A program made the translations under genes and the position numbers. From NCBI RefSeq assembly GCF_003258835.1, contig NZ_NPEV01000007.1:34430-98429 (forward strand): a stretch of 64,000 nt of DNA, in the 5' to 3' direction. Within the stretch, counting starts at the first letter, position 1. Each line of letters begins with the position of its first letter. Source of the DNA: Rhodobium orientis. GTDB lineage: Bacteria > Pseudomonadota > Alphaproteobacteria > Rhizobiales > Rhodobiaceae. The notes beneath the pieces are model-generated. The model did no database searches. It saw nothing but the letters and a program-made list of their open reading frames with translations, and had not been told where the DNA came from. Below, one piece after another: positions 28,213 to 40,037 of this stretch.

Positions 28213-31017
28213 TCACGCCACCGCCGCGCGTTCGTCCTTGGCCTCGTCGTCTTCTCCGGTGCCCTCGAAGGCGCGGGTCAGGCGGCGGCGGATCGCCGCC
28301 TGGCGGCTGCCATTGGTGATCTTGCCGTTGGTCAGGTCGGTCACGTAGAAGACGTCGACCGCGCGCTCGCCGAAGGTGGCGATGTGGGCCGAGCCGATGT
28401 CGAGGCGAAGATCGGACATTTCGCGCGTCAGGTCATAGAGGAGGCCCGGCCGGTCGAGCCCGGAGACCTCGATGACGGTGAAGTGGTCCGAGGAATAGTT
28501 GTTGACCAGCACCTCGGTCGCCAGCCGGAACGCCTTGACCCGGCTGGAGCGCGATTCCACCGCCGCCGCGATCCGCTTCGGCAGTTCCTCCTCGCCCTTC
28601 AGCGTCTGCTCGATGATGGTGCGGATGCGCTCCGCCCGCCGGTCCTCGTCCTCGTCGGTATCGAAGGCGCGGCGGATGAAGATGGTGTCCAGCGCAAAGC
28701 CGTCGGAGGTGGTGAAGACCTGGGCGTCGACGATGTTGGCGCCGGCGACCGTGCAGGCCCCGGCGATCGTCGACAGGACGCGCGGATGGTCGGGCGCAAA
28801 GACGGTCACCTCGGTGACGCCCTCCGCCTCGTGGCAGGTGCTGGTGGTGGCAAGCTTGGTGCCGGCCCTGTCCGCGGCGCGGATCAGTTCCGCATGCTCG
28901 ATCTTGCGGTTGAGGTCGATCCTCAGCCAGTAGGCCGGATAGTGCCGCTCGGCATAGGCCTCGATCTCCGGTTTCGTCCAGCCTTCCAGCGCATTGCCGA
29001 GCTCCGCGCGTGCCGCTGCCACCCGCTGGTCGCGGGAGATGTGCGAGAAACCGCCGGCGACGACGGACTCGGTCTCGTAGTAGAGCGTCCTGAGGAGCTG
29101 GCCCTTCCAGGCATTCCAAACCCCCGGGCCGACGGCCGTGATGTCGGCGATCGTCAGGATCAGGAGCATCTGCAGCCGCACCGGGCTCTGCACGATATTG
29201 GCGAAATCGTTGATGGTCTTGCGGTCGCCGAGGTCGCGCGACTGGGCGACCATGCTCATCAAAAGGTGATGTTCGACCAGCCAGGCGACGGTCTCGGTCT
29301 CGGCCTGCGTGAAGCCGAAGCGCGGGCCGATCCGGCGCGCGATCTTCATGCCGGCGAGCGAATGGTCCTCCGGCCGGCCCTTGGCGATGTCATGTAAGAG
29401 GACGGCGAGGTAGAGCACCTTGCGGCTCGGCAGATTGTTCATTAGCTCGGTCGCCAGGCCCAGATCGTGCGGCACCTCGCCCTTTTCGATCTCCGACAGC
29501 ATGCCGATGGCGCGTAGGAGGTGCTCGTCGACCGTGTAGTGATGGTACATGTTGAACTGCATCATCGCGACGATCTTGCCGAAGTCCGGCACGAACCGGC
29601 CGAGGACCCCGGTCTCGTTCATGCGCCTCAGCACCGTTTCCGGATCGTTGCGCGAGGTCAGAACGTCGACGAAGAGCTGGTTGGCCTCCTCGCTCTCCCG
29701 GAGTTTGGTATCGATCAGCTTCAGCGAGCGGGTGAGCAGCGTCAGGGCATCGGGATGGAAGGCGACGTCGTAGCGGTCGGCGAGCTGGAAGATCCTGAGG
29801 ATATTGACCGGATCGCGGGCAAAGACCTCGTCGTCGGCGACGGTGATGCGGTCATTGTCGATGACGAAATCGCCCGACTGGGCGACCTTGCGGCGGCGTC
29901 GGCGGATGGTGTTGAAGAGCCGGCTCAGGGGCGGCGTCGTCTTGACGTGCTTGTCTTCCAGGCCGGCGCAGAAGATGCGGGTCAGGTCGCCCACATGCTT
30001 GGCCATCAGGAAGTAGTGCTTCATGAAGCGCTCCACGTCCTTGAGGCCGGCATGGGAGGTATAGCCGAGGCGGCTGGCGATTTCCGGCTGGACGGCGAAG
30101 GAAAGTCGCTCCTCGGCCCGCCCCGACAGGAAGTGCAGGTGGCAGCGGACGGCCCAGAGGAAACTTTCCGCCTTCTTGAAGAGATTGTATTCGCGCCGGG
30201 AAAAGACGCCGAGCTTCGGCAGTTCGGCGGCGGACCGCACCCGGTAGAAATATTTGGCGATCCAGAACAGGGTATGCAGGTCGCGAAGGCCGCCCTTGCC
30301 CTCCTTGACGTTCGGTTCCACCAGGTAGCGCGACTGGCCCTGGCGGACATGGCGCGAATCCCGCTCCGCCAGCTTGGCGCCGATATATTCCGAGCCGGAT
30401 TTCGCCGCGACCTCGACGTCGAACCGCTCGACGAGCTCGTCGAACAGGCTCTCCTCGCCCCAGATGAAGCGCGCCTCCAGGACGGCGGTGCGGATCGTCA
30501 GGTCGGATTTGGCAAGCCGCACGCACTCGTCGAGATTGCGCGTTGCGTGGCCGACCTTGAGGCCGAGATCCCACAGCATGTAGAGCAGGTACTCGTTGAT
30601 GGTCTCGCCCCAGGCCGTCTGCTTGTAGGGCAGGAGGCACAGGATATCGACGTCGGAAAACGGCGCCAGCATGCCGCGGCCATAGCCGCCGACGGCAACC
30701 AGCGCCATCCGTTCCGCGGACGACCGGTTGATCGAGCGGAACACATGGGCGACCGCGAAATCGTAGATGACGCGGATGATCTCGTCCTGGATGTGCGACA
30801 GCCGCTGGGTGCAGAGCGTTCCGTCATTGTCGGCCTCGAACCGCCGCTTCACGTCGGCGCGTGCCTCGGCCAGCGCCGTCTTCAGGAGCTTCAGGACTTC
30901 GGCGCGAATCTTCGTGCTCGAACCGTCGCCGTCGGTCTCCAGCGTCAGCGCGGTGAGGGAGGCCCTGAGGGCGTCCGAATCGATGCAGTCGGTCACATAG
31001 GGGGGAAGCTTGGTCAT
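28213..31017 (-). CDS. glnD: [Protein-PII] uridylyltransferase / uridylyl-removing enzyme
   Basis: Nitrogen sensor that uridylylates PII proteins when glutamine is low and removes UMP when it is high. The 934-residue product has the four expected domains: nucleotidyltransferase (VGGYGRGMLAPFSDVDILCL), a central helical region, an HD hydrolase (YLAVLLHDIAKGRPEDHS) and two C-terminal ACT domains (FAPDHPRVLSTIAGACTVAG; VSGLDRPGLLYDLTREMSDL). The ATG at 31017 gives the usual N-terminus; a 22-codon extension is rejected. It lies 158 bp after mutS and 121 bp before murJ. Confidence 0.97.
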   Translation of the reverse strand: MTKLPPYVTDCIDSDALRASLTALTLETDGDGSSTKIRAEVLKLLKTALAEARADVKRRFEADNDGTLCTQRLSHIQDEIIRVIYDFAVAHVFRSINRSSAERMALVAVGGYGRGMLAPFSDVDILCLLPYKQTAWGETINEYLLYMLWDLGLKVGHATRNLDECVRLAKSDLTIRTAVLEARFIWGEESLFDELVERFDVEVAAKSGSEYIGAKLAERDSRHVRQGQSRYLVEPNVKEGKGGLRDLHTLFWIAKYFYRVRSAAELPKLGVFSRREYNLFKKAESFLWAVRCHLHFLSGRAEERLSFAVQPEIASRLGYTSHAGLKDVERFMKHYFLMAKHVGDLTRIFCAGLEDKHVKTTPPLSRLFNTIRRRRRKVAQSGDFVIDNDRITVADDEVFARDPVNILRIFQLADRYDVAFHPDALTLLTRSLKLIDTKLRESEEANQLFVDVLTSRNDPETVLRRMNETGVLGRFVPDFGKIVAMMQFNMYHHYTVDEHLLRAIGMLSEIEKGEVPHDLGLATELMNNLPSRKVLYLAVLLHDIAKGRPEDHSLAGMKIARRIGPRFGFTQAETETVAWLVEHHLLMSMVAQSRDLGDRKTINDFANIVQSPVRLQMLLILTIADITAVGPGVWNAWKGQLLRTLYYETESVVAGGFSHISRDQRVAAARAELGNALEGWTKPEIEAYAERHYPAYWLRIDLNRKIEHAELIRAADRAGTKLATTSTCHEAEGVTEVTVFAPDHPRVLSTIAGACTVAGANIVDAQVFTTSDGFALDTIFIRRAFDTDEDEDRRAERIRTIIEQTLKGEEELPKRIAAAVESRSSRVKAFRLATEVLVNNYSSDHFTVIEVSGLDRPGLLYDLTREMSDLRLDIGSAHIATFGERAVDVFYVTDLTNGKITNGSRQAAIRRRLTRAFEGTGEDDEAKDERAAVA

Positions 31018-31175
31018 GCGCTCCGCGTTCTGTCGGTGGGCGGGCGGCTTCAAGCGTCTGAGAGCCGCCGGCCGCGTCCCCAATAGCTAGAGCAGTTCGT
31101 GCCGGTTGTGAACCATCGGGGCATCTGCGGCGCTGCGGCCGGCATTGCCGCCGAGGCAAGGACCGCGGCAAAAGC

Positions 31176-33899
31176 TCAGCCCTTGGCCGCTTCCGCCTTC
31201 AGCTTGTAGAGCAGCTCCAGCGCCTCGCGCGGCGTGAGGTCGTCGGGATTGCTGTCGGCAAGGAGCGTCAGCGCCGGGTTCCGGGCAGTCGGCGCGCCGG
31301 CCGCCGGCGCCGGCTTGTCGCGCAGGGCGGAGAAGAGCGGCAGATCGTCGATCATCATCTCCACCGGCGACTTGCGCTCGTGCTCCTCCAGTTGCGCCAG
31401 CACCTGGCGGGCGCGAGTGATGACCGCTTCGGGCAGGCCGGCGAGGCGAGCGACCTGGATGCCGTAGGAATGGTCGGCCGCACCAGAAACGATCTCGTGC
31501 AGGAAGACGACGTCGCCCTCCCATTCCTTGACCCGGACCGTGGCGTTGTGGAGCCGGGCGAGCGTTTCCGACAGCGCGGTCAGCTCGTGATAGTGGGTGG
31601 CGAACAGGCTGCGCGAGCGGTTGACCTCGTGCAGGTGCTCGATCGCCGCCCAGGCGATGGAAAGCCCGTCGAAGGTCGCCGTGCCGCGGCCGATTTCATC
31701 CAGAATGACCAGCGAGCGCGGGCCGGCCTGGTTGAGGATCGCCGCCGTCTCGACCATCTCCACCATGAAGGTGGAGCGCCCGCGGGCAAGGTCATCGGCC
31801 GCGCCGACGCGGGAAAACAGCCGGTCAACGACGCCGATATGGGCGTGTTTCGCCGGCACATAGGCGCCGATCTGGGCAAGGACGGCGATCAGCGCGTTCT
31901 GCCTGAGGAAGGTGGACTTGCCGGCCATGTTCGGCCCGGTGACGAGCCAGATCCGGCCATCGCCCTCCCCGTCCGCCGGCCCGAGTGACGCGTCGTTGGC
32001 AACGAACGGGTCCTCGCAGCGCTTGCGGAGCGCCTGTTCCACGACCGGGTGCCGGCCGCCGGAAATATCGAAGGCGAGCCCGTCGTCGACCCTCGGCTGG
32101 GTGTAGTCTTCGGCTTCGGCCAGCACCGCATGGCTCGCCGAGACGTCGAGGACGGCAAGGGCCCGCGCGGCGTCCTTGATCGCCTCGGCCTCCGCCGTGA
32201 TCCGCGCGCAAAGGTCGTCGAACACCTCCTGCTCGATGGCGAGTGCCCGGTCCGAGGCGCTCGAGATCTTGGCTTCCAGATCGGCAAGCTCGGTGGTGGT
32301 GAAGCGCATGGCGTTGGCCATGGTCTGGCGGTGGATGAACGTCGCGGCCGTCGCCCCAGTTGTCAGCTTGTCGGCATGGTTGGCGGTGACCTCGACGAAA
32401 TAGCCGAGCACATTGTTGTGCCGGACCTTGAGGGAGCGGATGCCGGTCTCGTCCTGGTAACGCGCCTGCAGTTCGGCGATGATCCGCCGGCTCTGGTCGC
32501 GCAGCGCCCGAAGCTCGTCGAGATCGGCGCGGTAGCCGCCGGCAATGAAGCCGCCGTCGCGGCGAAAGACGGGGAGTTCCTCGGCAAGGGCATTGGTCAG
32601 TTCGTCGCGCAAGGGATCGGGGAGGGCCGCAAGCGCCGCTTTGGCGTTGGTGACCTCGGCTGCGCTGCTGGCATCGGCCTCGCCGAGAAAGGCTGCGATG
32701 TCGCGCGCCGCATCGAGCCCGGCGCGGATGGCATCGAGGTCGCGCGGGCCGCCGCGGTTGAGCGACAGGCGGGAAAGGGCGCGTGAGATGTCCGGGGCGC
32801 CGGCAAGCGCTTCGCGCAACCGGGACCTGAGGCCCGTGTCGCCGAGGAAAAAGCCGACGGAGGCGAGCCGCTTGCGGATTTCGTCCGGGTCGGCGAGTGG
32901 CGCCGACAGTCGTTCGGCCAGCAATCTGGCGCCGGCGCCGGTCACCGTGCGGTCGATGGCATCGATGAGGCTGCCCGCGCGGCCTCCGGAAAGGGTTTTC
33001 AGAAGTTCAAGGTTCGCCCGCGTCGCCCCGTCCACATGCATCAGGCGGCCGGAGTCCTGGCGCGTCGGCGGATCGAGGGGCGGGCGCTCGCCGAGCTGGG
33101 TCTTTTCCACATAGGCAATGGCGCCGGCCGCCGCGGCCGTCTCGGCCCGCGAAAAGCCGCCGAAGGCATCGATGGTGGCGACGCCGTAGAAGCGGGCGAT
33201 GCGGTCGGCCGCCGTCGCGCCGTCGAAATAGGCCCGCGGTACCGGCATCACGGCAAAGGAGAGCTGGCGCCAGAAGCCGGCGAGGCTTTCGTCCTCAAAG
33301 AGTGCGTCGGAGACGATCAGTTCGCGCGGGTCGATCCGCGAAAGGTCGGCGGAAAGCCGCTCGAACGTCGTCTCGCCGACCCGGAAGACGCCGGTGGAAA
33401 TGTCGATCCAGGCAAGGCCGAAGACGCCGTGCGGATCATCGGTGCCGGCGCGGATGCGGGTGACGGCAGCCAGATAGTTGGAGCGGCCGGCCTCCAGGAG
33501 AGTCTCTTCGGTGAGCGTGCCGGGCGTCACCAGCCGGATGACGTCGCGTTTGACGACGGATTTGGCGCCCCGCTTTTTGGCCTCGGCCGGGTCCTCGGTC
33601 TGCTCGCAGACGGCGACCCTGTAGCCGAGCGCGATCAGCTTTTGCAGATAGTCGTCGGCGGCATGGACGGGCACCCCGCACATGGGGATGTCGGCGCCGA
33701 GATGCTTGCCGCGCTTGGTGAGCGTGATGCCGAGCGCCCGCGATGCCTCCTCCGCGTCCTCAAAGAACAGCTCGTAGAAATCGCCCATGCGATAAAACAG
33801 CAGGCAGTCCGGGTTGGCCGCCTTGATCTCGATGAATTGCTCCATCATCGGCGTGACCCGGCCCGTCTCGGGCGAACTCTTTGACATCGCTTCACTCAT
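31176..33899 (-). CDS. mutS: DNA mismatch repair protein MutS
   Basis: Recognises mismatches and small loops, then recruits MutL. The 907-residue product has the mismatch-contact motif [11 protein letters not shown] near the N-terminus (Phe-X-Glu), the connector, lever and clamp regions, the ABC ATPase P-loop [26 protein letters not shown] and ATHYHEL, and a C-terminal segment with [16 protein letters not shown]. Three in-frame ATGs lie close together (33926, 33899 and 33887); the middle one is chosen, and none has a strong ribosome-binding site. It is divergent from maeB. Confidence 0.97.
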   Translation of the reverse strand: MSEAMSKSSPETGRVTPMMEQFIEIKAANPDCLLFYRMGDFYELFFEDAEEASRALGITLTKRGKHLGADIPMCGVPVHAADDYLQKLIALGYRVAVCEQTEDPAEAKKRGAKSVVKRDVIRLVTPGTLTEETLLEAGRSNYLAAVTRIRAGTDDPHGVFGLAWIDISTGVFRVGETTFERLSADLSRIDPRELIVSDALFEDESLAGFWRQLSFAVMPVPRAYFDGATAADRIARFYGVATIDAFGGFSRAETAAAAGAIAYVEKTQLGERPPLDPPTRQDSGRLMHVDGATRANLELLKTLSGGRAGSLIDAIDRTVTGAGARLLAERLSAPLADPDEIRKRLASVGFFLGDTGLRSRLREALAGAPDISRALSRLSLNRGGPRDLDAIRAGLDAARDIAAFLGEADASSAAEVTNAKAALAALPDPLRDELTNALAEELPVFRRDGGFIAGGYRADLDELRALRDQSRRIIAELQARYQDETGIRSLKVRHNNVLGYFVEVTANHADKLTTGATAATFIHRQTMANAMRFTTTELADLEAKISSASDRALAIEQEVFDDLCARITAEAEAIKDAARALAVLDVSASHAVLAEAEDYTQPRVDDGLAFDISGGRHPVVEQALRKRCEDPFVANDASLGPADGEGDGRIWLVTGPNMAGKSTFLRQNALIAVLAQIGAYVPAKHAHIGVVDRLFSRVGAADDLARGRSTFMVEMVETAAILNQAGPRSLVILDEIGRGTATFDGLSIAWAAIEHLHEVNRSRSLFATHYHELTALSETLARLHNATVRVKEWEGDVVFLHEIVSGAADHSYGIQVARLAGLPEAVITRARQVLAQLEEHERKSPVEMMIDDLPLFSALRDKPAPAAGAPTARNPALTLLADSNPDDLTPREALELLYKLKAEAAKG

Positions 33900-34051
33900 G
33901 ACGGTGGACGGTATCAGAACTGCCATGCGGATTCATCGCCCCAGAGCAGTCCCGGCATCGGGTTGTGGATAGTCGGTCGCGCGGATATTGTCCTCACCCC
34001 CGCCGCACGGCGGCAACCCTCAAAAAGACCGAAAACAAGCGAGTAAAAAGA

Positions 34052-36334
<2,283 letters not shown>

Positions 36335-36415
36335 CGCCGGCCCCGCAAAGCGCTTTCCCAAGGCGTTGACGGATTTTCCGGACAGGAAATCGCGCTAGAA
36401 CATCGGACCAAGGCA

Positions 36416-36431
36416 TGTTTCACATGAAACG
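36416..36431. other. parS: parS-like site 6 (isolated, CACATG core)
   Basis: TGTTTCACATGAAACG matches parS at 14 of 16 positions, but one mismatch is in the central CACGTG, which is usually strict. It lies 20 kb on the other side of the putative origin from the main cluster, in the gap before the thioesterase gene. Confidence 0.4.
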
Positions 36432-36583
36432 CGACATGCCCTGGCCGCAAAAAACGCGGCGCGAAGGGGCAGGGGCAGACCGAACGATCTCTGCCGGCGC
36501 GGAAAGGCGTGCCGGCATCTCTCCACATGCGAACGATCGGCACGCGCCATGGAGCGGCGCGCCGAGCCAGGAACGAGACGGAC

Positions 36584-36976
36584 ATGAGCGAAGAAGAAAA
36601 CCAGCCGCGCGGCCAGTTGACCATCCGCATCCTTGCCATGCCGGCGGATGCCAACCCGGCCGGCGATATCTTCGGCGGCTGGGTGCTGTCGCAGATGGAC
36701 GTTGCCGGCGGGCTGTGCGCCGGCGATCGCGCCCGCAGCCGCGTCGTCACCGTGGGCGTCGAGGCGATGACCTTCATCCGCCCGGTCAAGATCGGCGACG
36801 TGATGTGCGTCTATACCGAGCTCTTGAATGTAGGGCGCACTTCGATCCGCGTCGGCATCGAGGCCTGGGCCCTGCGCGACCGCCTCGGCAGGCGCGAACG
36901 GGTGACGAAGGCGATCTTCACCTATGTGGCCCTCGACGAGAACGGCCTGTCGATGGTGGTGCCGCCGGAGGCCTGA
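36584..36976 (+). CDS. Acyl-CoA thioesterase (YciA-like hotdog)
   Basis: The 130-residue product has one hotdog domain with the YciA/BACH signature: RILAMPADANPAGDIFGGWVLSQMD (catalytic Asp/Asn region), then VTVGVEAMTFIRPVKIGDV and TKAIFTYVALDENG. It should hydrolyse short- to medium-chain acyl-CoAs in the cytoplasm; the exact substrate is not predictable. The ATG at 36584 is used since homologues start here and CAGGAACGAG lies upstream; 25 extra in-frame codons are rejected. It is convergent with the small secreted protein gene (4-bp gap). Confidence 0.93.
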   Translation: MSEEENQPRGQLTIRILAMPADANPAGDIFGGWVLSQMDVAGGLCAGDRARSRVVTVGVEAMTFIRPVKIGDVMCVYTELLNVGRTSIRVGIEAWALRDRLGRRERVTKAIFTYVALDENGLSMVVPPEA

Positions 36977-36980
36977 GGGA

Positions 36981-37316
36981 TCAGCCCTTCTTGTCGCGGC
37001 GCGGCTTGTTCTTGTTGGCGCATTTCTGAAGCTGCTTGGCGCGCTCCTGCTCCTGGTCGCGCATCTTGCCGCGATTGGCCTTGCGTTCGCGGCACCAGGC
37101 GGCGTGGAACTGCTTGGAGGCATTCCAGCGGTTGCCGTTGAAGCCGCAGTTCATCCTGACGTTTTCGGCGTTGTCGTCGACGGCGCGCTGGGCATAGTTG
37201 CGGCAGATGTCCTGAATGTCTTTGGCGGCGGCCGGCTGGGCGGCGATGCCGAGCATCAGCGGCGCGGCAAGGGCGGCAGCAACGGCGAGGCGTGTCGAAA
37301 TGCGTGTCGTCGTCAT
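36981..37316 (-). CDS. Small secreted cysteine-containing protein, function unknown
   Basis: The 111-residue product has a clear signal peptide (basic TTTRISTRL, hydrophobic AVAAALAAPLMLGIA, cleavage likely after AQPAAA). The mature part of about 80 residues has four cysteines (38, 57, 75 and 99) and a strongly basic, Lys/Arg-rich C-terminus (KNKPRRDKKG). Two disulfides in the periplasm are plausible. No family was recognised. The ATG at 37316 has GGGAG about 13 bases upstream. It is downstream of nth on the same strand, with a strong hairpin between them. Confidence 0.8.
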   Translation of the reverse strand: MTTTRISTRLAVAAALAAPLMLGIAAQPAAAKDIQDICRNYAQRAVDDNAENVRMNCGFNGNRWNASKQFHAAWCRERKANRGKMRDQEQERAKQLQKCANKNKPRRDKKG

Positions 37317-37347
37317 GGGTTCTGAAAACTCCCTTTTTGAAGTGAAA

Positions 37348-37367
37348 GGCGCCCGTTGCCGGGCGCC
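37348..37367 (-). terminator. GC-rich hairpin between nth and the small secreted protein
   Basis: GGCGCCCG and CGGGCGCC form a perfect 8-bp stem with a TTGC loop. Read on the minus strand it is followed by TTTCACTTC, a weak T-run. It could end the nth transcript or act as a 5' leader structure of the small gene. Confidence 0.4.
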
Positions 37368-37503
37368 GAATCGGTGACTGTTGTCTATCAGACCGCGTGA
37401 ATGGTTCATGAATAGGGCAGCAGGGACCTTTTCGCGCACGCGCCCCGGTGCCGCTGACGGGAGGAATGCGGGGGAGGCCCCAACGGTTCCCGACGGCCGC
37501 GCC

Positions 37504-38280
37504 CTATGCCGCAGCCAGGGTCTTGTCCGGCGCCTTGCAGATGTCGCGGATGACGCAGTTGGGGCAGGCGGGCTTGCGCGCCTTGCAGACATAGCGCCCG
37601 TGCAGGATCAGCCAGTGGTGGGCGTGCCGCAAAAAATCATCCGGCACGATCCGCTCCAGCTCCTGTTCCACCTCCAGCGGCGTCTTGCCGGGGGCGAGCC
37701 CGGTGCGGTTGCCGATCCGGAAGATGTGGGTATCGACGGCGATCGTCGGCTCGCCATAGGCGACGTTGAGCACGACGTTCGCGGTCTTGCGGCCGACGCC
37801 CGGCAGCGCCTCCAGCGCCTCGCGCGAGCGCGGCACCTCGCTGCCATGCTCCGCGATCAGCGCTTCGGAGAGCGCAATGACGTTCTTGGCCTTGTTGCGA
37901 TAGAGCCCGATGGTCTTGATGTAGTCGCGGACCGCGTCCTCGCCGAGCGCGACCATTTTCTCCGGCGTGTCAGCGACCGCAAAGAGCGGCTTCGTCGCCT
38001 TGTTGACGCCGACATCCGTCGCCTGCGCCGACAGCACCACGGCGACCAGGAGCGTGTACGGATTGACGTAGTCGAGCTCGCTCGCCGGCTCCGGGTTCAT
38101 CTCCGAAAGCCTTGAGAAGATGTCGTAAATCTCCTCGCGCGAATAGCGGCAGCGGGCCCGGCGCTTGCGGGCGGCGGGCTTCTTCGCAGGGGCCTTTTTG
38201 GTCCCGCCCGCCTTGCCGGAGGCCGGTTTGGCGGCCGATTCCTGCGCCGAAAGGTTATTTTCCGTCTTTGTTTTCGCCAT
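37504..38280 (-). CDS. nth: Endonuclease III (bifunctional DNA glycosylase/AP lyase)
   Basis: Removes oxidised pyrimidines and nicks abasic sites. The 258-residue product has a long basic, Lys/Ala/Pro-rich N-terminal extension (about 40 residues, KKAPAKKPAARKRRARC), then the HhH-GPD core: LSAQATDVGVNKAT, LPGVGRKTANVVLN with the catalytic Lys, VDTHIFRIGNR with the catalytic Asp, and the 4Fe-4S loop CKARKPACPNCVIRDIC. The ATG at 38278-38280 is only 22 bp from the divergent DUF2244 gene and has no Shine-Dalgarno sequence; see the shared -10 element. Confidence 0.96.
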   Translation of the reverse strand: MAKTKTENNLSAQESAAKPASGKAGGTKKAPAKKPAARKRRARCRYSREEIYDIFSRLSEMNPEPASELDYVNPYTLLVAVVLSAQATDVGVNKATKPLFAVADTPEKMVALGEDAVRDYIKTIGLYRNKAKNVIALSEALIAEHGSEVPRSREALEALPGVGRKTANVVLNVAYGEPTIAVDTHIFRIGNRTGLAPGKTPLEVEQELERIVPDDFLRHAHHWLILHGRYVCKARKPACPNCVIRDICKAPDKTLAAA

Positions 38281-38286
38281 CACGTA

Positions 38287-38294
38287 GATATACT
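38287..38294. promoter_or_regulatory. Shared divergent -10 element of nth and DUF2244 (leaderless starts)
   Basis: TATACT at 38289-38294 ends 8 bases before the DUF2244 ATG. On the opposite strand the same AT-rich patch reads TATATC and ends 6 bases before the nth ATG. That spacing would put transcription starts at or next to each ATG, and neither gene has a ribosome-binding sequence, so both mRNAs are probably leaderless. The -35 hexamers are not obvious. Confidence 0.4.
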
Positions 38295-38302
38295 TAGTCG
38301 TT

Positions 38303-38806
38303 ATGGGTGACCGCAATCCGGAAACCGACGACCCGTTCTTTTCGGCGCTGGTGACGCCGCACCGCTCCCTGCCGCGCAGCGGGTTCAGGGCGGTGATGAT
38401 CGTTGCCGGTCTGGTCTGCCTGTCCTCCGGTCTGGTCTTCTGGTCGATGGGCGCCTGGCCGGTGGCCGGCTTTTTCGGCCTCGATATCGCGGCCCTTTGG
38501 CTCGCCTTCCGCCTCAGCTACCGGTCCGGGCGCGCCTATGAAGAGGTCAATGTGTCCTACCACGAGGTCCATGTGCGCAAGGTCTCGCCTTCGGGCCGGA
38601 TCGAGGATTACCGATTCAATCCGCTTTGGATACGGCTTTCGGTGACGCGGCTGGAAGACGAGGGCTGCGTGAAGGTCTCGCTGGTCGGCCGCGGCATCGA
38701 CCTGGTGCTCGGCGGCTTCCTCAATCCCGCCGACCGCGAGAGCTTCGCCAACGCCTTTTCCGGCGCGCTCAACGCGGCCCGGTCCGGGCCGCTGCAGCCG
38801 GCCTGA
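38303..38806 (+). CDS. DUF2244 domain-containing membrane protein
   Basis: The 167-residue protein has two membrane helices (about residues 28-48 and 52-70: FRAVMIVAGLVCLSSGLVFW and AGFFGLDIAALWLAF) followed by a cytoplasmic beta-rich domain (EEVNVSYHEVHVRKVSPSGR, NPLWIRLSV, VSLVGRGIDLVLGGFLNPADR), as in DUF2244. The function is unknown. In Rhizobiales the family is often next to nth, as here. No Shine-Dalgarno sequence precedes the ATG. Confidence 0.9.
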   Translation: MGDRNPETDDPFFSALVTPHRSLPRSGFRAVMIVAGLVCLSSGLVFWSMGAWPVAGFFGLDIAALWLAFRLSYRSGRAYEEVNVSYHEVHVRKVSPSGRIEDYRFNPLWIRLSVTRLEDEGCVKVSLVGRGIDLVLGGFLNPADRESFANAFSGALNAARSGPLQPA

Positions 38807-38917
38807 GGTTTTCCCTCCGGGCGCGAATTTTAGAACGCAAATCTTGCGGCGCACGTTTCGGGTGGTCTCGCTTTTTCCCTCTTCCTAGTGTTGGCTGTGG
38901 AAAGGGAGTGAAGAGCC

Positions 38918-39832
38918 ATGAACGCGATCCAGGGATCGGTCATCATGCCGGACCGAAACGGGGTTCTGCCGTTGGACCCGCAATCCGCGCGCGACTATGA
39001 CATCGTCCGCCGCGCCATCACCTTCATCACTGAGAACAGGCTCGACCAGCCGCCGCTGGAGGCGATCGCCGCCTCGGTCGGCATGTCGCCGGCCCATTTC
39101 CAGCGCCTCTTCACCCGCTGGTGCGGCCTGTCGCCGAAGCAGTTCCTGCAGGCGCTGACCCTCGATCACGCGCGCGCGCTGCTGCGCGATTCGGCGAGCG
39201 TGCTCGATGCCACCTATGAAGTGGGGCTCTCCGGCCCCGGCCGCCTGCACGATCTGTTCGTCTCCTACGAGGCGATGACGCCCGGCAACTACAAGGCACG
39301 GGGCGGCGGCATCGAGATCCGCTGGGGTTTCCATCCCTCGCCCTTCGGCCGGGCGCTCGTCATGATCACCGAGCACGGCCTCGCCGGCCTCGCCTTCGCC
39401 GACGATCTCAGCGCGGAAGGGGCCGCCTTCGAAGACATGGCCGCCCGCTGGCCGAACGCCGACTATGTGGAGGACCTTACCGCCACCGCGCCCTTCGCCT
39501 CGCGGATATTCGACCCGGGCCATTGGGACCCGCAAACGCCGCTCCGGGTGGTCTTCATCGGCACCGACTTCGAGGTCCGGGTCTGGTCGACGCTGCTGGC
39601 GATACCGTTCGGCAAGGCAACGACCTATTCCGACATCGCCGAGCACCTCGGCAAGCCGAAGGCGGCGCGCGCCGTCGGCGGCGCGGTCGGGCGAAACCCG
39701 ATCTCCTTCGTCGTCCCCTGCCACCGCGTGCTCGGCCGCTCCGGCGCTATCACCGGCTACCACTGGGGCCTGACCCGCAAGCGCGCCATCCTCGGCTGGG
39801 AGGCGGGCCTTTCCGGCAGCGCGGGGGAGTGA
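38918..39832 (+). CDS. Ada-like protein: AraC-type HTH plus methylated-DNA-[protein]-cysteine methyltransferase
   Basis: Repairs O6-alkylguanine by transferring the alkyl group to its own cysteine and probably acts as a transcription regulator. The 304-residue product has an AraC HTH (about residues 25-125: IAASVGMSPAHFQRLF, AMTPGNYKARG) and a C-terminal MGMT domain with the active-site PCHRVLG (Cys at about residue 267) and TTYSDIAEHLGKP before it. It lacks the N-terminal zinc/Cys domain of E. coli Ada that repairs methylphosphotriesters, so its sensing must differ. A family A repeat follows the gene. Confidence 0.93.
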   Translation: MNAIQGSVIMPDRNGVLPLDPQSARDYDIVRRAITFITENRLDQPPLEAIAASVGMSPAHFQRLFTRWCGLSPKQFLQALTLDHARALLRDSASVLDATYEVGLSGPGRLHDLFVSYEAMTPGNYKARGGGIEIRWGFHPSPFGRALVMITEHGLAGLAFADDLSAEGAAFEDMAARWPNADYVEDLTATAPFASRIFDPGHWDPQTPLRVVFIGTDFEVRVWSTLLAIPFGKATTYSDIAEHLGKPKAARAVGGAVGRNPISFVVPCHRVLGRSGAITGYHWGLTRKRAILGWEAGLSGSAGE

Positions 39833-39854
39833 TTCGACCGGCGTAGTCGGTGGC

Positions 39855-39952
39855 CCTGGATTGCCGCGTCGGCCTACGGCCTCCTCGCAATGACGCTGAA
39901 AATACAAAGCAATTCCCAACACCGTCATTGCGAGCGTAGCGAAGCAATCCAG
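39855..39952. repeat. Dispersed bipartite inverted repeat, family A, copy 3
   Basis: Left arm 39856-39895 (CTGGATTGCCGCGTCGGCC...CTCGCAATGACG) and right arm 39923-39952 (CGTCATTGCGAGCG...GCAATCCAG). It occupies most of the gap between the convergent ada-like and coaA genes. Confidence 0.87.
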
Positions 39953-40037
39953 AGCGGCCGTTCAAAATACCCGGCCCTGGTCCCTCAACACAAAAGGCTT
40001 TGACGACTACTCGATCGACCCGGTCAGTGCCCGCCCC

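Noticed and set aside
26385..28319. 644-codon open frame antisense to murJ
   Set aside because: Highly repetitive Gly/Asp/Glu/His-rich sequence typical of antisense frames opposite hydrophobic membrane genes; murJ on the other strand is unmistakable.
33964..33972. Near-consensus DnaA box (one mismatch) between mutS and maeB
   Set aside because: Single occurrence without other origin features; expected by chance in 64 kb.
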